Part shown: positions 11,764-23,510 of the stretch, in pieces | Position numbering within the stretch: the first letter of the stretch is position 1 | How the letters are laid out: each line of letters starts with the position of its first letter | Notes under the pieces: generated by a model | What the model saw: only the letters and a program-made list of their open reading frames with translations | The model's database searches: none | What the model was told of the DNA's origin: nothing | Translations under genes and position numbers: made by a program | Assembly: GCF_002261345.1 (NCBI RefSeq) | Contig: NZ_NEVT01000003.1 | Span: forward strand, 992,001 to 1,056,000 | DNA from: Bordetella genomosp. 2 | GTDB taxonomy: Bacteria > Pseudomonadota > Gammaproteobacteria > Burkholderiales > Burkholderiaceae_B | Direction: 5' to 3' | DNA: 64,000 nucleotides

Positions 11764-12841
11764 TTCCCTGCAAGGCAAGCTCAAGCCGCTGCGCGAGCGC
11801 ATCGACGCCATCGATGCGCAGATCCTCGACCCGCTGTCGCAGCGCGCCCGCGCCGCGCTCGAGGTCGGCGAAGCCAAGCACGCCGCTGCCGCCGACGGCC
11901 CGGTGCTGCGTCCCGAACGCGAGGCGGAAGTCATCCGCCGCCTGCAGCAGCTCAACCCCGGCCCGTTTCCGCGCGATGCCGTGGCCTCGGTCTGGACCGA
12001 AATCATCTCCGCCTGCCGCGGCCTGGAGCGCGGCATGACCGTGGCCTACCTGGGGCCGCGCGGCTCGTTTTCCGAGCAGGCGGCGCTCGAGCATTTCGGC
12101 CGCGCCGTGCAGCAACTGCCCTGTCCGTCGTTCGACGAAGTGTTCCGCGCCGTCGAGGCCGGGCAGGCCGATGTCGGCATGGTGCCGGTGGAAAACTCCA
12201 CCGAGGGCGCGGTCAACCGCAATCTCGACCTGCTGCTGACCACCCCGCTCAAGATACTGGGGGAACGCTCCGTCGACATCCGCCACTGCCTCATGACGCA
12301 GTCGGGTTCCATGGACGGCGTGACCGCCATCGCCGCGCATCCGCAGGCGCTGGCGCAGTGCCAGGGCTGGCTGAACCGCCATTACCCGGGCCTGGAGCGC
12401 GTCGCCGAGGCCAGCAATTCCGAGGCCGCCCGCGTCGCCGCCGGCAACCCGGCGATTGCCGCGATCGCCGGCGAGAGCGCCGCGCCGGCCTGGAACCTGC
12501 AGGTCGTCGCCGCCGGCATCCAGGACGATCCCAACAACCGCACGCGCTTCCTGGCCGTGGGCCATATCCAGACGCTGCCCAGCGGCCGCGACAAGACCAG
12601 CCTGATCCTGGCCGTGCCCAACCGCGCCGGCGCGGTCTACGACATGCTGGCGCCGCTGGCCGCCAACGGCGTGTCGATGACCCGCTTCGAGTCGCGCCCG
12701 GCGCGCACCGGCCAGTGGGAATATTATTTCTACGTCGACGTGCTGGGGCACCGCGACGACCCGCAGGTCGCCCGCGCACTGGCCGACCTGCAGGCGCAGG
12801 TCGCTTTCATCAAGGTGCTGGGCTCGTACCCGGCGCAGTAA
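11756..12841 (+). CDS. pheA: Chorismate mutase/prephenate dehydratase (P-protein)
   Basis: Bifunctional enzyme making phenylpyruvate from chorismate; 361 residues. An AroQ-type chorismate mutase spans about 5-90 ([31 protein letters not shown], with the conserved Arg and the second Lys/Arg helix). Prephenate dehydratase follows from [17 protein letters not shown] to about 270, including [19 protein letters not shown]-terminal ACT domain ([35 protein letters not shown]) holds the phenylalanine-binding ESRP motif, so feedback inhibition by Phe is expected. It overlaps serC by eight bases. Confidence 0.97.
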   Translation: MDDSLQGKLKPLRERIDAIDAQILDPLSQRARAALEVGEAKHAAAADGPVLRPEREAEVIRRLQQLNPGPFPRDAVASVWTEIISACRGLERGMTVAYLGPRGSFSEQAALEHFGRAVQQLPCPSFDEVFRAVEAGQADVGMVPVENSTEGAVNRNLDLLLTTPLKILGERSVDIRHCLMTQSGSMDGVTAIAAHPQALAQCQGWLNRHYPGLERVAEASNSEAARVAAGNPAIAAIAGESAAPAWNLQVVAAGIQDDPNNRTRFLAVGHIQTLPSGRDKTSLILAVPNRAGAVYDMLAPLAANGVSMTRFESRPARTGQWEYYFYVDVLGHRDDPQVARALADLQAQVAFIKVLGSYPAQ

Positions 12842-12865
12842 ATCCTCTCGCGTAAGCGCACCGTC

Positions 12866-13984
12866 ATGACCACTCCCAAGCCGTTGACCGCTCCCGCCCA
12901 CGTCAGTGCCATCGCGCCCTACCAGGCGGGCAAGCCCATCGACGAGCTGGCCCGCGAGTTCGGCCTCGACCCGGCCGGCATCGTCAAGCTGGCGTCGAAC
13001 GAAAACCCCCTGGGCATGCCCGAATCCGCGCGCCAGGCCCTGCTGGCCGCCGCCGAATCGCTGGCGCGCTATCCGGACCCGAACGGTTTCGACCTGAAAT
13101 CGGCCCTGGCCGGACGCTACGGCGTGCCGATGGGCTGGATCACGCTGGGCAACGGCTCCAACGACATCCTCGAAATCGCCGCGCTGGCGCTGCTGGAGCC
13201 GGGCACCTCGGCCGTGTACGCGCAGCATTCGTTCGCGGTGTACCGGCTGGCCACGCAGGCGCGCGGCGCGCGCCACATCCAGGTGCCGGCGCGCGACTAC
13301 GGCCACGACCTGGACGCCATGTTCGCGGCCATCGAGGACGACACCCGGCTGGTGTTCATCGCCAATCCGAACAACCCCACCGGCACCTTCGTGCCGGGCG
13401 CGGACGTCGCGGCCTTCCTGGCGCGCGTGCACGCGACCCACGGCGATCGCGTCACGGTGGTGCTGGACGAGGCCTACAACGAATATCTCGACCCGGAGCT
13501 GCGCTTCGACAGCGTGGCCCTGGTGCGGCAGTACCCCAACCTGATCGTCTCGCGCACGTTCTCCAAGGCCTATGGCCTGGCCGGGCTGCGCGTGGGCTTC
13601 GCGGTGGCGCAGCCGGCGCTCACGGACCTGCTCAACCGGGTCCGCCAGCCCTTCAACGTCAATACGCTGGCGCAGGCCGCCGCGATCGCCGCCCTCGGCG
13701 ACGCCGACTACCTGGCCCGCGCGTACGAACTGAACAAGGCCGGCAAGCGCCAGCTGTGCGAGGCGTTCGACAGCCTCTCGCTGCGCTATGTGCCCAGCTA
13801 CGGCAACTTCGTGCTGGTGCACGTGGGCGATGCGCCGCGCATCAACCTGGAATTGCTCAAGCGCGGCGTCATCGTGCGGCCGGTGGCCGGCGACGGCCTG
13901 CCCGAGTGGCTGCGCGTGACCATCGGCCTGCCGGAGGAAAACCAGCGGTTCATCGCCGCGCTCACGGAAGTCCTGGCCGCATGA
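12866..13984 (+). CDS. hisC: Histidinol-phosphate aminotransferase
   Basis: Class-II-fold PLP aminotransferase, 372 residues. It acts in histidine synthesis and in this genomic setting probably also on aromatic keto acids. The PLP lysine is K234 in SRTFSKAYGLAGLRVG. Other family marks are KLASNENPLGMP, GNGSNDILE, NPNNPTGTF and VTIGLPEENQRF. It lies 24 bases after pheA and overlaps tyrA by four bases. The HisC2 branch is typically found between pheA and tyrA/aroA outside the his operon. The double role is known for this branch; I infer it from context. Confidence 0.94.
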   Translation: MTTPKPLTAPAHVSAIAPYQAGKPIDELAREFGLDPAGIVKLASNENPLGMPESARQALLAAAESLARYPDPNGFDLKSALAGRYGVPMGWITLGNGSNDILEIAALALLEPGTSAVYAQHSFAVYRLATQARGARHIQVPARDYGHDLDAMFAAIEDDTRLVFIANPNNPTGTFVPGADVAAFLARVHATHGDRVTVVLDEAYNEYLDPELRFDSVALVRQYPNLIVSRTFSKAYGLAGLRVGFAVAQPALTDLLNRVRQPFNVNTLAQAAAIAALGDADYLARAYELNKAGKRQLCEAFDSLSLRYVPSYGNFVLVHVGDAPRINLELLKRGVIVRPVAGDGLPEWLRVTIGLPEENQRFIAALTEVLAA

Positions 13985-14883
13985 CGCCCGCCGCGACCGG
14001 CGCTGCGACACAGGGGGCCGAGGGCCCCCTGATTCCTGTACTGGCGGTGATCGGCGTCGGCCTGATCGGCGGTTCGGTTGCGCTGGCGTTGCGCCAGGCG
14101 GGCCGGGTCGGGCGCGTGCTGGGCGTGGGCCGCAATGCGCAGTCCCTGGCCCGCGCGCAGGCGCTGGGCCTGATCGACGCCGCCGTCACGCCCGAAGAGG
14201 CCGCGCAAGCCGACGTGGTGCTGCTGGCCACGCCGGTGGGCGGGCTGGGGGCCATGCTGGCGCGCTTGCGTCCGCACCTGGGCGCCGCCACGCTGTTGAC
14301 CGACGCCGGCAGCACCAAGGCCGAAGTGGTCGAGGCGGCGCGCGCGGCGCTGGGCGACCGGGTCGCGCAGTTCGTGCCCGGCCACCCCATCGCCGGGGCC
14401 GAGCGCAGCGGCCCCGAGGCCGCCGACGCCGGCCTGTATCGCGGCCGCACCGTGATCCTGACGCCGCTGCCGGAGAACCCGCCGGCCGGGGTCGCGCGCG
14501 TGCGCGACTTGTGGCAGGCTTGTGGTGCCCGGGTCATCGACATGGACGCCGCCGCGCATGACCGGGTCCTGGCGCCGGTCAGCCACATGCCTCACCTGCT
14601 GGCGGCGGCCTACATGGCGCAGGTGGCCGCGGCCGCCGACGCGCCGGCGCGGCTGGCCCTGGCCGGCACCGGGTTCCGCGATTTCACCCGCATCGCGGCG
14701 GGGTCGCCCGAAATGTGGCGCGACATTTTCCTGTCCAACCGCGCCGCCTTGCGCGCCGAGCTGGCGGCGGTACGGGCCGTGCTGGACCAGGCCGAGCAGG
14801 CCATGGCGGCCGGCGACGGCGGCGCCCTCGAGGCGCTGCTGGAACGCGCCGCGCAGGCGCGCCGCAACTGGCGCAAGGAGTAG
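13981..14883 (+). CDS. tyrA: Prephenate (or arogenate) dehydrogenase
   Basis: NAD(P)-dependent oxidative decarboxylation of prephenate toward tyrosine; 300 residues. The Rossmann motif [15 protein letters not shown] is at about 23-37. The [22 protein letters not shown] segment holds the conserved catalytic His, and the second His lies in [12 protein letters not shown]. The C-terminal [22 protein letters not shown] is the TyrA helix-bundle signature. The protein is monofunctional, without a mutase or ACT domain. The start overlaps the hisC stop (ATGA). Arogenate versus prephenate preference cannot be read with confidence. Confidence 0.94.
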   Translation: MTPAATGAATQGAEGPLIPVLAVIGVGLIGGSVALALRQAGRVGRVLGVGRNAQSLARAQALGLIDAAVTPEEAAQADVVLLATPVGGLGAMLARLRPHLGAATLLTDAGSTKAEVVEAARAALGDRVAQFVPGHPIAGAERSGPEAADAGLYRGRTVILTPLPENPPAGVARVRDLWQACGARVIDMDAAAHDRVLAPVSHMPHLLAAAYMAQVAAAADAPARLALAGTGFRDFTRIAAGSPEMWRDIFLSNRAALRAELAAVRAVLDQAEQAMAAGDGGALEALLERAAQARRNWRKE

Positions 14884-14890
14884 TTTTGCC

Positions 14891-16231
14891 ATGACCGGAC
14901 AGTCGTATCTCGACCTGCCGCGCGCCCGCCAGGCGCGCGGCGTGGTTGCCTTGCCGGGCTCCAAGAGCATTTCCAACCGCGTGCTGCTGCTGGCGGCGCT
15001 GGCCGCCGGCAGCACCGACATTTCCGGCTTGCTGGATTCCGACGACACCCGGGTGATGCTGGCAGCCCTGCGCCAGCTCGGGGTCGAGATCGCCGACGGC
15101 GGCCCCGGCCGGGCGACGGTGACGGGCGCCGGCCGCTTTCCGGCCGGGCAGGCGGACTTGTTCCTGGGCAACGCCGGCACGGCATTCCGGCCCCTGACCG
15201 CGGCCCTGGCCCTGATGGGCGGACAATATCGCTTGTCGGGCGTGCCGCGCATGCACGAGCGTCCCATTGGCGACCTGGTCGATGCGCTGCGGCAGTGGGG
15301 CGCCCGGATCGACTACCTGGGGCAGCCTGGCTACCCGCCGCTGGCCATCGGCCAGGGCGAGATCCGCGCCGGCGCGCCGGCGCGCGTGCAGGGCGCGGTG
15401 TCCAGCCAGTTCCTGACCGCCTTGCTGCTGGCCGCCCCGGTGCTGGCCCAGGGCAGCGACCGTCCGGTGGTCATCGAAGTGGCGGGCGAACTGATTTCCA
15501 AGCCCTACATCGAGATCACCCTCAACCTGATGGCGCGCTACGGCGTGCGGGTGCAGCGCGACGGCTGGCGTTCCTTCTCCATCGAAGCCGGCGCGGCCTA
15601 TCGCAGCCCGGGCGCCATCGCCGTCGAGGGCGATGCCTCGTCCGCCTCGTACTTCCTGGCGCTCGGCGCCATCGGCGGCGGGCCGGTGCGCGTCACCGGC
15701 GTGGGCGCCGACAGCATCCAGGGCGACGTGGCTTTTGCCCGCACCCTCGCCGACATGGGCGTGCAGGTCGAATCCGGCCCGGACTGGATCGAGGCGCGCG
15801 GCGTGCGCGTCGACCAGGGCGGCCGCCTCAAGGCCTTCGACGCCGATTTCAACCTGATCCCCGACGCCGCCATGACGGCGGCCGCCCTGGCGCTCTATGC
15901 CGACGGGCCGTGCCGCCTGCGCAATATCGGCAGCTGGCGCGTCAAGGAAACCGACCGCATCCACGCCATGCATACCGAGCTGTCGAAGCTGGGGGCGGGC
16001 GTGGAGTCCGGCCCCGACTGGCTGCGCATCACGCCGCCGGCGCCGGACGGCTGGCGCGATGCGCAGATTGGCACCTGGGATGACCATCGCATGGCCATGT
16101 GCTTCTCGCTGGCCGCCTTCGGGCCCGCCGCGGTGCGCATTCTCGACCCGGGTTGCGTCAGCAAGACTTTCCCCGATTACTTCGATGTCTACGCCGGGCT
16201 GGTGGCCGGCCGACCCGGTACCGAATCATGA
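14891..16231 (+). CDS. aroA: 3-phosphoshikimate 1-carboxyvinyltransferase (EPSP synthase)
   Basis: Transfers enolpyruvate from PEP to shikimate 3-phosphate in the common aromatic pathway; 446 residues. Key segments are [17 protein letters not shown], the PEP-site loop [31 protein letters not shown], and the C-terminal [21 protein letters not shown] with [14 protein letters not shown]. The glycine-rich loop GNAGTAFRP and the following Arg match the glyphosate-sensitive class I form. ATG 14891 is seven bases past the tyrA stop. The gene ends in an ATGA overlap with cmk. In some betaproteobacteria tyrA-aroA-cmk form the same block. Confidence 0.97.
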   Translation: MTGQSYLDLPRARQARGVVALPGSKSISNRVLLLAALAAGSTDISGLLDSDDTRVMLAALRQLGVEIADGGPGRATVTGAGRFPAGQADLFLGNAGTAFRPLTAALALMGGQYRLSGVPRMHERPIGDLVDALRQWGARIDYLGQPGYPPLAIGQGEIRAGAPARVQGAVSSQFLTALLLAAPVLAQGSDRPVVIEVAGELISKPYIEITLNLMARYGVRVQRDGWRSFSIEAGAAYRSPGAIAVEGDASSASYFLALGAIGGGPVRVTGVGADSIQGDVAFARTLADMGVQVESGPDWIEARGVRVDQGGRLKAFDADFNLIPDAAMTAAALALYADGPCRLRNIGSWRVKETDRIHAMHTELSKLGAGVESGPDWLRITPPAPDGWRDAQIGTWDDHRMAMCFSLAAFGPAAVRILDPGCVSKTFPDYFDVYAGLVAGRPGTES

Positions 16232-16923
16232 GCACTGCGCCCGCCATGTCCGCCGATATTCCCGTCATCGCCATCGACGGTCCCACGGCCTCGGGCAAGG
16301 GCACCGTGGCCCACCGGGTCGCCAAGGCGCTGGGCTGGGCCGTGCTCGACAGCGGCGCGCTGTACCGGCTCACGGCGCTGGCGGCCCTGAACCGCGGCCT
16401 GGCCGCTGAGGACGAGGCCGGCGTGGCGCGCGTGGCGCAGGAGCTGGACGCCCGTTTCGAGGGCCGGCACATCTACCTGGAGGGCGCCGAGGTGGGCGAG
16501 ACGATCCGCCAGGAGCGGGTCGGCAACTTCGCGTCCCGCATCGCCGCGTATCCGGCGGTGCGGCAGGCCCTGCTCGAGCGCCAGCGGGCTTTCCGCGCGC
16601 CGCCCGGGCTGGTGGCGGACGGCCGCGACATGGGCACGGTGGTCTTCCCGGATGCGTCCCTTAAAGTATTCCTGGTGGCGGATGTCGAGGCGCGTGCGCA
16701 AAGACGCTGTAAGCAGTTGATCGAAAAGGGAATTTCTGCTAATCTAACCGACCTTTTGCGCGATATGCGCGAACGCGACGCGCGCGATACGCAGCGCGCC
16801 ACGGCGCCGCTCGTTGCAGCGGCGGATGCACACGTGCTCGATTCGTCCTATCTGACCATCGAGCAAACGGTGCAGGCAGTACTCGATTTCTGGAAAGTTT
16901 CAGGCCCTGCCAAGGGCTCGTAG
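16228..16923 (+). CDS. cmk: Cytidylate kinase
   Basis: Phosphorylates CMP and dCMP; 231 residues. The P-loop is [22 protein letters not shown] at about 12-33, with the following LDSGALYR substrate motif. [14 protein letters not shown] is the strongly conserved NMP-binding segment. The LID Arg-rich part is [21 protein letters not shown] 16228 overlaps the aroA stop; an in-frame ATG at 16246 ([12 protein letters not shown]) is an alternative start. rpsA follows after about 114 bases, the near-universal cmk-rpsA-ihfB order. Confidence 0.96.
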   Translation: MSTAPAMSADIPVIAIDGPTASGKGTVAHRVAKALGWAVLDSGALYRLTALAALNRGLAAEDEAGVARVAQELDARFEGRHIYLEGAEVGETIRQERVGNFASRIAAYPAVRQALLERQRAFRAPPGLVADGRDMGTVVFPDASLKVFLVADVEARAQRRCKQLIEKGISANLTDLLRDMRERDARDTQRATAPLVAAADAHVLDSSYLTIEQTVQAVLDFWKVSGPAKGS

Positions 16924-17037
16924 CGCCGGGCGCATGCCCGGGGCGCGGGTGCTGGCAGGTTCATTCACTCCACTGTCGCGGGCAATCCGCTTCGGTGTGT
17001 TTTTCAAGGCCATTTTGGCCCAATGGATTTCAACTCA

Positions 17038-18750
<1,713 letters not shown>

Positions 18751-18753
18751 TAA

Positions 18754-19110
18754 GTGACCAAGTCGGAGCTGATCGCCGCACTGGCGGCCCGCTATCCCCA
18801 GCTGGCCGCCCGCGACACCGATTACGCCGTCAAGACCATGCTCGATGCAATGACCCAGGCCCTGGCCTCGGGCCAGCGCATCGAGATCCGCGGTTTTGGC
18901 AGCTTTTCGCTGTCGCAGCGTTCACCCCGCATCGGGCGCAACCCCAAGTCGGGCGAGCAGGTGCTGGTGCCTGGCAAGCAGGTGCCGCACTTCAAGGCCG
19001 GCAAGGAATTGCGCGAGCGGGTCGACATGGCCGGCGGCGACGCCGGCACGCCGTCCGATACCGCCGCGGACGACCCGCTGCCCACGCTGCTCGGCATGCA
19101 CGCCATGTAG
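18754..19110 (+). CDS. ihfB: Integration host factor subunit beta
   Basis: Nucleoid-associated DNA-bending protein that pairs with IhfA; 118 residues. The HU/IHF fold is complete ([31 protein letters not shown], the [30 protein letters not shown] arm and tail). It starts with GTG at 18754, three bases after the rpsA stop. It is about 24 residues longer than the 94-residue enterobacterial protein because of a C-terminal tail rich in Asp, Ala and Pro ([20 protein letters not shown]). IHF normally supports sigma-54 promoters, which may matter for the operon at 50-53 kb. Confidence 0.95.
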   Translation: MTKSELIAALAARYPQLAARDTDYAVKTMLDAMTQALASGQRIEIRGFGSFSLSQRSPRIGRNPKSGEQVLVPGKQVPHFKAGKELRERVDMAGGDAGTPSDTAADDPLPTLLGMHAM

Positions 19111-19160
19111 GGTTGCGGCAGGGTGCCTGGCCGTTTGCCGCGGCGGCGCATACCCCGATG

Positions 19161-19193
19161 AAGCCCCTTGATCCTTCAAGGGGCTTTGTTTTT
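19161..19193 (+). terminator. Rho-independent terminator of the gyrA-ihfB operon
   Basis: Perfect 11-base arms AAGCCCCTTGA (19161-19171) and TCAAGGGGCTT (19176-19186) around the loop TCCT, then TGTTTTT. It lies 50 bases after the ihfB stop and is the first strong terminator after gyrA. Confidence 0.92.
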
Positions 19194-19305
19194 GCGCGGC
19201 GCGGCGGGCCATGCCGCGCGGACGGCGCATTTGTCGCCACCGACCGCGGATTCCGGTCCGCTTCCGCTTACAATTGACAGTCTTGAATTCTCTGGAGCAT
19301 GCGCC

Positions 19306-19620
19306 ATGCGCTACCTTGTCTGGGCCCTGCGATTGCTCGTTTTCATCGCGGTGCTGATGTTCGCCTTGAAGAACACCGGCCCCGTCGCCGTGAACTTCTA
19401 CGCCGATTATGTCGTGCAGGACGTCCCGCTCATCGTGGTGATGCTGGTGACGTTCGTGGTCGGCACGGTGTTCGGCCTGCTGCTGACGGTGCCCGCCGCC
19501 ATGCGCCGGCGCCGCGAAGCCATGCGCCTGCGCCGCGAAGTCGAGCGCCTGCAGGCCGCCGCCAATGGCACGACCCCGCCGGTCGCCCCCGAGGCCATCG
19601 CCCCGATGTCGCCGCTGTAA
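19306..19620 (+). CDS. lapA: Lipopolysaccharide assembly protein A domain protein
   Basis: Small inner-membrane protein of the LapA (YciS) family, 104 residues. Two hydrophobic segments are visible: about 3-20 (YLVWALRLLVFIAVLMFALK) and about 41-62 (VPLIVVMLVTFVVGTVFGLLL). A basic cytoplasmic helix follows (MRRRREAMRLRREVERLQAA), with a Pro/Ala tail. In E. coli LapA works with LapB to tune LPS synthesis through FtsH turnover of LpxC. The lapA-lapB order is conserved here. ATG 19306 was chosen because the segment before it is non-family sequence overlapping the ihfB terminator region. Confidence 0.88.
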   Translation: MRYLVWALRLLVFIAVLMFALKNTGPVAVNFYADYVVQDVPLIVVMLVTFVVGTVFGLLLTVPAAMRRRREAMRLRREVERLQAAANGTTPPVAPEAIAPMSPL

Positions 19621-19662
19621 GCGGCGCGCACCGTTTTCCCCGACCGCTACAGAGCTCGCAGC

Positions 19663-20895
19663 GTGGATTTTGAACCTTGGTGGCTTATTTTCGTGCCCTT
19701 GCTGTTTGCATTGGGCTGGCTGGCGGCGCGCTTCGACTTCCGCCAGATGCTGCGCGAGACGCGCACCTTGCCGGATTCCTACTTCCGCGGGCTGAATTTC
19801 CTGCTCAATGAGCAACCCGACCGCGCCATCGACGCGTTCGTCGAGGTCGCCAAGCTCGACCCGGAAACCACCGAGCTGCATTTCGCGCTGGGCAGCCTGT
19901 TCCGCCGGCGCGGCGAAATGGAGCGCGCCATCCGCGTGCACCAGAGCCTGCTGAACCGGTCCGACCTGCCGGAAGCCGAACGCGAGCACGCCCAGCACGA
20001 ACTGGCCCACGATTTCCTCAAGGCCGGCATGCTGGATCGCGCCGAGGCGGCTTTCGAGCAGCTCAAGGACACCCGCTACGCCCTTCCGGCGCTGCGCTCG
20101 CTGATTCGCATCTACGAGTCCGAACACGACTGGCCGCGCGCCATCGAGGCCGTCAAGACGCTGCACGGCCTGGTCGACGAGCCGGTGCCGCAGATCGTGC
20201 ACTACTACTGCGAGCAGGCCCAGACCGCGCTGGCGGCCAAGCCGTTCGACGCCGACGCGGCCCATGCGGCGCTCGACGCGGCCGACCACGCGGCCAGCCA
20301 GGCGGGCGCCGGCGAAACCGCCGGCAAGCCGGCGAAAGTGCGCACTTCCATGCTGCGCGCGCGCCTGGCCGCTCTCGAGAACGACCCCAAGCGCGAGCGG
20401 CTGTACCTCGAATCCATCCTGGCCGACGCGCCGGAGTTCGCCGGCCTGGTGGCCGAGCAGCTGCTGGCCAATTACCGTGCCGCCGACCAGGCCGCCGAGG
20501 GCCTGGAACTGCTGCAGAAGCAGTACGGCCATCATCCGTCGCTGGACCTGTTCAACGTCATATTCCGCGAGCTGCGGGTGCAGCGCGGCGCGGCGCCGGC
20601 CTGGGCCTTCGCGCGCGGCGCGCTGCGCCATCATCCGTCGCTGCTCGGGCTCGACCGCCTGCTCGAGGCCGAGCTGGGCAGCGCCGCCGGCCAGCCGCCG
20701 GGAGAGGCCGAACAAGGGCCCGTGCGCGGCGCCGATCTCACCCTGCTGCGCAGCCTGATCCACAAGCATACGCAGCGCCTGGACCGCTATGCCTGCCGCA
20801 ATTGCGGCTTCCAGGCGCGGCGGTACTATTGGCAGTGCCCAGGCTGCAACGTCTGGGAGACCTACGCGCCACGCCGTCTGGAAGAACTCGAATGA
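19663..20895 (+). CDS. lapB: Lipopolysaccharide assembly protein B (TPR protein)
   Basis: Membrane-anchored regulator of LPS synthesis (YciM), 410 residues. One N-terminal membrane helix (about 5-21, WWLIFVPLLFALGWLAARF) is followed by cytosolic TPR repeats. These begin with the family-specific LPDSYFRGLNFLLNEQPDRAIDAF and LDPETTELHFALGSLFRRRGE. The C-terminus is a rubredoxin-like metal site with two CxxC pairs (YACRNCGFQARRYYWQCPGCNVW). All these are required in E. coli LapB. It starts with GTG at 19663, and its stop overlaps the start of the heptose kinase gene, so LPS control and core synthesis share one operon. Confidence 0.93.
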   Translation: MDFEPWWLIFVPLLFALGWLAARFDFRQMLRETRTLPDSYFRGLNFLLNEQPDRAIDAFVEVAKLDPETTELHFALGSLFRRRGEMERAIRVHQSLLNRSDLPEAEREHAQHELAHDFLKAGMLDRAEAAFEQLKDTRYALPALRSLIRIYESEHDWPRAIEAVKTLHGLVDEPVPQIVHYYCEQAQTALAAKPFDADAAHAALDAADHAASQAGAGETAGKPAKVRTSMLRARLAALENDPKRERLYLESILADAPEFAGLVAEQLLANYRAADQAAEGLELLQKQYGHHPSLDLFNVIFRELRVQRGAAPAWAFARGALRHHPSLLGLDRLLEAELGSAAGQPPGEAEQGPVRGADLTLLRSLIHKHTQRLDRYACRNCGFQARRYYWQCPGCNVWETYAPRRLEELE

Positions 20896-21833
20896 AATCC
20901 TATCCCGCCGAGGCCATCGCGCGCAGCCGCGTGCTCGTCGTGGGCGACATCATGCTGGACCGCTACTGGTTCGGCGAGGTCGACCGCATCTCGCCCGAGG
21001 CGCCGGTGCCCGTGGTGCGCGTGGCGCGCCGCGAAGACCGCCTGGGCGGCGCCGCCAACGTGGCGCGCAACGTCGCCGCCCTGGGCGGGCAGGCCACGCT
21101 GCTGGGCATCGTCGGCGCCGACGAGGCGGGCGAGGGCATCGGCCGGCTGGCCGAGCAGGCCGGCGTGCAGGCCGACCTGGTCGCCGACGCCGACCATCCC
21201 ACCACGCTCAAGATGCGCGTCCTGGGGCGCCAGCAGCAGCTGCTGCGGGTCGACTTCGAACAGCATCCCGCCCCGGCCACGCTCGACGGCCTGGATGCCC
21301 GCTACGCGCGCCATCTGGCGCAGCATGACGTGGTGGTGCTGTCGGACTACGCCAAGGGCGCGCTCGACCGCGTCCAGGACCTGATCGCCCAGGCGCGCGC
21401 CGCCGGCGTGCCGGTGCTGGCCGATCCCAAGGGCGACGACTACGCGCGCTATCGCGGCGCCACCCTGGTCACGCCGAACCGGGCCGAGATGCAACAGGCC
21501 GTGGGCCGCTGGACCACCGAGTCGCAGCTGACCGAGCGCGCCCAGCGGCTGCGCGCCGACCTCGACCTCGAAGCCCTGCTGGTCACCCGGTCCGAGCAGG
21601 GCATGACGCTTTTCACCGCGGCGGGCCGCGAACACGTCGATGCGCAGGCGCACGAAGTATTCGACGTGTCCGGCGCCGGCGACACGGTGCTGGCCACCCT
21701 GGCGGCCATGCGCGCCATCGGGCTGCCCTGGGCCGAAGCCATGGGCTGGGCCAACCGTGCCGGCGGCATCGTCGTCGGCAAACTGGGCACCTCGGTCGTC
21801 ACCGCCGCAGAACTCGCAGGAGAATCCACATGA
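20892..21833 (+). CDS. rfaE: D-glycero-beta-D-manno-heptose-7-phosphate kinase
   Basis: PfkB-family sugar kinase adding the 1-phosphate in ADP-heptose synthesis for the LPS inner core; 313 residues. Marks are [42 protein letters not shown] and the anion-hole motif [16 protein letters not shown] with its catalytic Asp. It is the kinase half only; in E. coli HldE it is fused to an adenylyltransferase, which must be encoded elsewhere here. ATG 20892 overlaps the lapB stop and the stop overlaps hldD (ATGA at 21830). Confidence 0.93.
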   Translation: MKSYPAEAIARSRVLVVGDIMLDRYWFGEVDRISPEAPVPVVRVARREDRLGGAANVARNVAALGGQATLLGIVGADEAGEGIGRLAEQAGVQADLVADADHPTTLKMRVLGRQQQLLRVDFEQHPAPATLDGLDARYARHLAQHDVVVLSDYAKGALDRVQDLIAQARAAGVPVLADPKGDDYARYRGATLVTPNRAEMQQAVGRWTTESQLTERAQRLRADLDLEALLVTRSEQGMTLFTAAGREHVDAQAHEVFDVSGAGDTVLATLAAMRAIGLPWAEAMGWANRAGGIVVGKLGTSVVTAAELAGEST

Positions 21834-22822
21834 TCGTCGTCACAGGCGCCGCCGGTTTCATCGGCAGCAATCTGGTGCGCGGCCTGAACCGGCGCGGCAT
21901 CCAGGACATCATCGCGGTCGACGACCTGACCGAGGGCGACAAGTTCCTCAACCTGGTCGATTGCCAGATCGCCGACTACCTCGACAAGGACGAATTCCGC
22001 AAGCGCGTCCTGGCCGGCGCGCTGCCGCCGGTGCGGGCCGTGCTGCACCAGGGCGCCTGCTCGGACACCACCGAGCGCAACGGCCGCTACATGCTCGACA
22101 ACAACTACCGGGTCACGCTGGAGCTGTTCGAGTACTGCCAGGCCCAGCGCATCCCGTTCCTGTACGCCTCGTCGGCGGCCGTGTACGGGGGCTCGTCGGT
22201 GTATGTCGAGGAGCCCGCCAACGAGCGTCCGCTGAACGTCTACGGCTATTCCAAGCTGCTGTTCGACCAGGTGCTGCGCACCCGCATGGACAGCCTGACC
22301 GCCCAGGTGGTGGGGCTGCGCTATTTCAACGTGTACGGCCCGCACGAGCAGCACAAGGGCCGCATGGCCTCGGTCGCCTTCCACAACATGAACCAGTTCC
22401 TGGCCGAAGGGCACGTGCGGCTGTTCGCCGGCTGGGACGGCTATCCCGATGGCGGCCAGAGCCGCGACTTCATTTCGGTCGAGGACGTCGTCGCCGTCAA
22501 CCTGCATTTCCTCGACAACCCCGGCACGTCGGGCATTTTCAACTGCGGCACGGGGCGCGCGCAGCCGTTCAACGACGTGGCCGCCGCCGTGGTCAACACG
22601 CTGCGCGCGGAACTCGGCGAGGCCGCGCTGCCGCTGGACAAGCTGGTCGAGCAGGGGCTGGTGCGCTATATCCCGTTCCCCGAGGACCTGAAGGGGCGCT
22701 ACCAGAGCTACACGCAGGCCGACGTCAGCCGCCTGCGCGCGGCGGGCTTCAGCGCACCCATGCGCGATGTCCAGACCGGCGTGGCCGAGTACGTGCGCTA
22801 CTGGCGCGCGCGCAAGGCCTGA
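21830..22822 (+). CDS. hldD: ADP-L-glycero-D-manno-heptose 6-epimerase
   Basis: Last step of ADP-heptose synthesis (RfaD/WaaD), NADP-dependent; 330 residues. The extended-SDR Rossmann motif [17 protein letters not shown] is at residues 4-20. The active site has YASSAAVYG and the YxxxK pair in [32 protein letters not shown] and [21 protein letters not shown] are diagnostic of HldD. It is coupled to the heptose kinase by an ATGA overlap. The roughly 130 bases after it hold a short GC hairpin near the stop but no T-tract. Confidence 0.95.
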   Translation: MIVVTGAAGFIGSNLVRGLNRRGIQDIIAVDDLTEGDKFLNLVDCQIADYLDKDEFRKRVLAGALPPVRAVLHQGACSDTTERNGRYMLDNNYRVTLELFEYCQAQRIPFLYASSAAVYGGSSVYVEEPANERPLNVYGYSKLLFDQVLRTRMDSLTAQVVGLRYFNVYGPHEQHKGRMASVAFHNMNQFLAEGHVRLFAGWDGYPDGGQSRDFISVEDVVAVNLHFLDNPGTSGIFNCGTGRAQPFNDVAAAVVNTLRAELGEAALPLDKLVEQGLVRYIPFPEDLKGRYQSYTQADVSRLRAAGFSAPMRDVQTGVAEYVRYWRARKA

Positions 22823-22953
22823 CCGGCGAACCGCCGGCTGCGTAGTTCCCGGGGCGGATTTTCCCGTTCACGGGGGCGCCCGGCGGGGCGGGGCGGCGGC
22901 ATCATGGCTGGCAGGCGGGCCATCCGGCCCGCCATTTCGCACGGAGCCCCGCC

Positions 22954-23436
22954 ATGAACCCCTTCCTGCATGATCCCGTGGCCGTCCCCTTGCCGGCCGT
23001 TCCTCGCCCTTCCCGCCGCAGCCCGCCGCGCTGGCCGCTGGTGGGCGCGCGCCAGCCCGGCCGCGCCGGGCAGCCGCCGGCGCGCCGCGCCATGGCGCAC
23101 ACGCTGGGCCGTTTCGCGGTCGCCGGCGGGCTGAGCCTGGCGGCCATGCCCGCGCAGGCCCTGGACGTCAACGCGGCCAGCGCCGAACAACTGGAATCGC
23201 TGCGCGGCGTGGGGCCCAGCACGGCCCGCATCATCATCCAGGAACGCGAGCGCGCCGGCCGGTTCGAATCCCTGGAAGACCTTTCCGACCGGGTGCGCGG
23301 CATCGGCCGCAAGCGCCTGCGCAGCCTGCAGGCGGCAGGGCTGGTGGCGGGGCCCGGCATTCCGGTCCTGGCGCCCGGGGGCGCCACCGCCACGCCGCAT
23401 TTCGCGCCGGCGCTGCCCAGCCTGTCGGCTCCCTGA
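22954..23436 (+). CDS. ComEA-like helix-hairpin-helix protein
   Basis: Contains one ComEA-type double helix-hairpin-helix unit (LDVNAASAEQLESLRGVGPSTARIIIQERERAGRFESLEDL then VRGIGRKRLRSLQAAGL) that binds duplex DNA without sequence specificity; in competent bacteria ComEA sits in the periplasm. As drawn it is 160 residues, with an odd Pro/Arg-rich first 46 residues. An in-frame ATG at 23092 would begin MAHTLGRFAVAGG and give a normal signal peptide ending AMPAQA before LDVN, leaving a 114-residue protein. I think that shorter form is the more likely product, though an extended signal is possible. A Pro/Ala-rich tail follows the HhH domain. No other competence genes are adjacent. Confidence 0.78.
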   Translation: MNPFLHDPVAVPLPAVPRPSRRSPPRWPLVGARQPGRAGQPPARRAMAHTLGRFAVAGGLSLAAMPAQALDVNAASAEQLESLRGVGPSTARIIIQERERAGRFESLEDLSDRVRGIGRKRLRSLQAAGLVAGPGIPVLAPGGATATPHFAPALPSLSAP

Positions 23437-23510
23437 ACGCCGCGGGCGGTATCCCTGGCGCGGGCGCGGCTTTGGCGCCACGTCCGCACGGCAGCGGTTA
23501 TCATCGGCCG

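Noticed and set aside
16924-16945. Hairpin after cmk (CCGGGC-GCAT-GCCCGG) as a terminator
   Set aside because: Short stem without a T-tract, placed between cmk and rpsA, which are normally co-transcribed.
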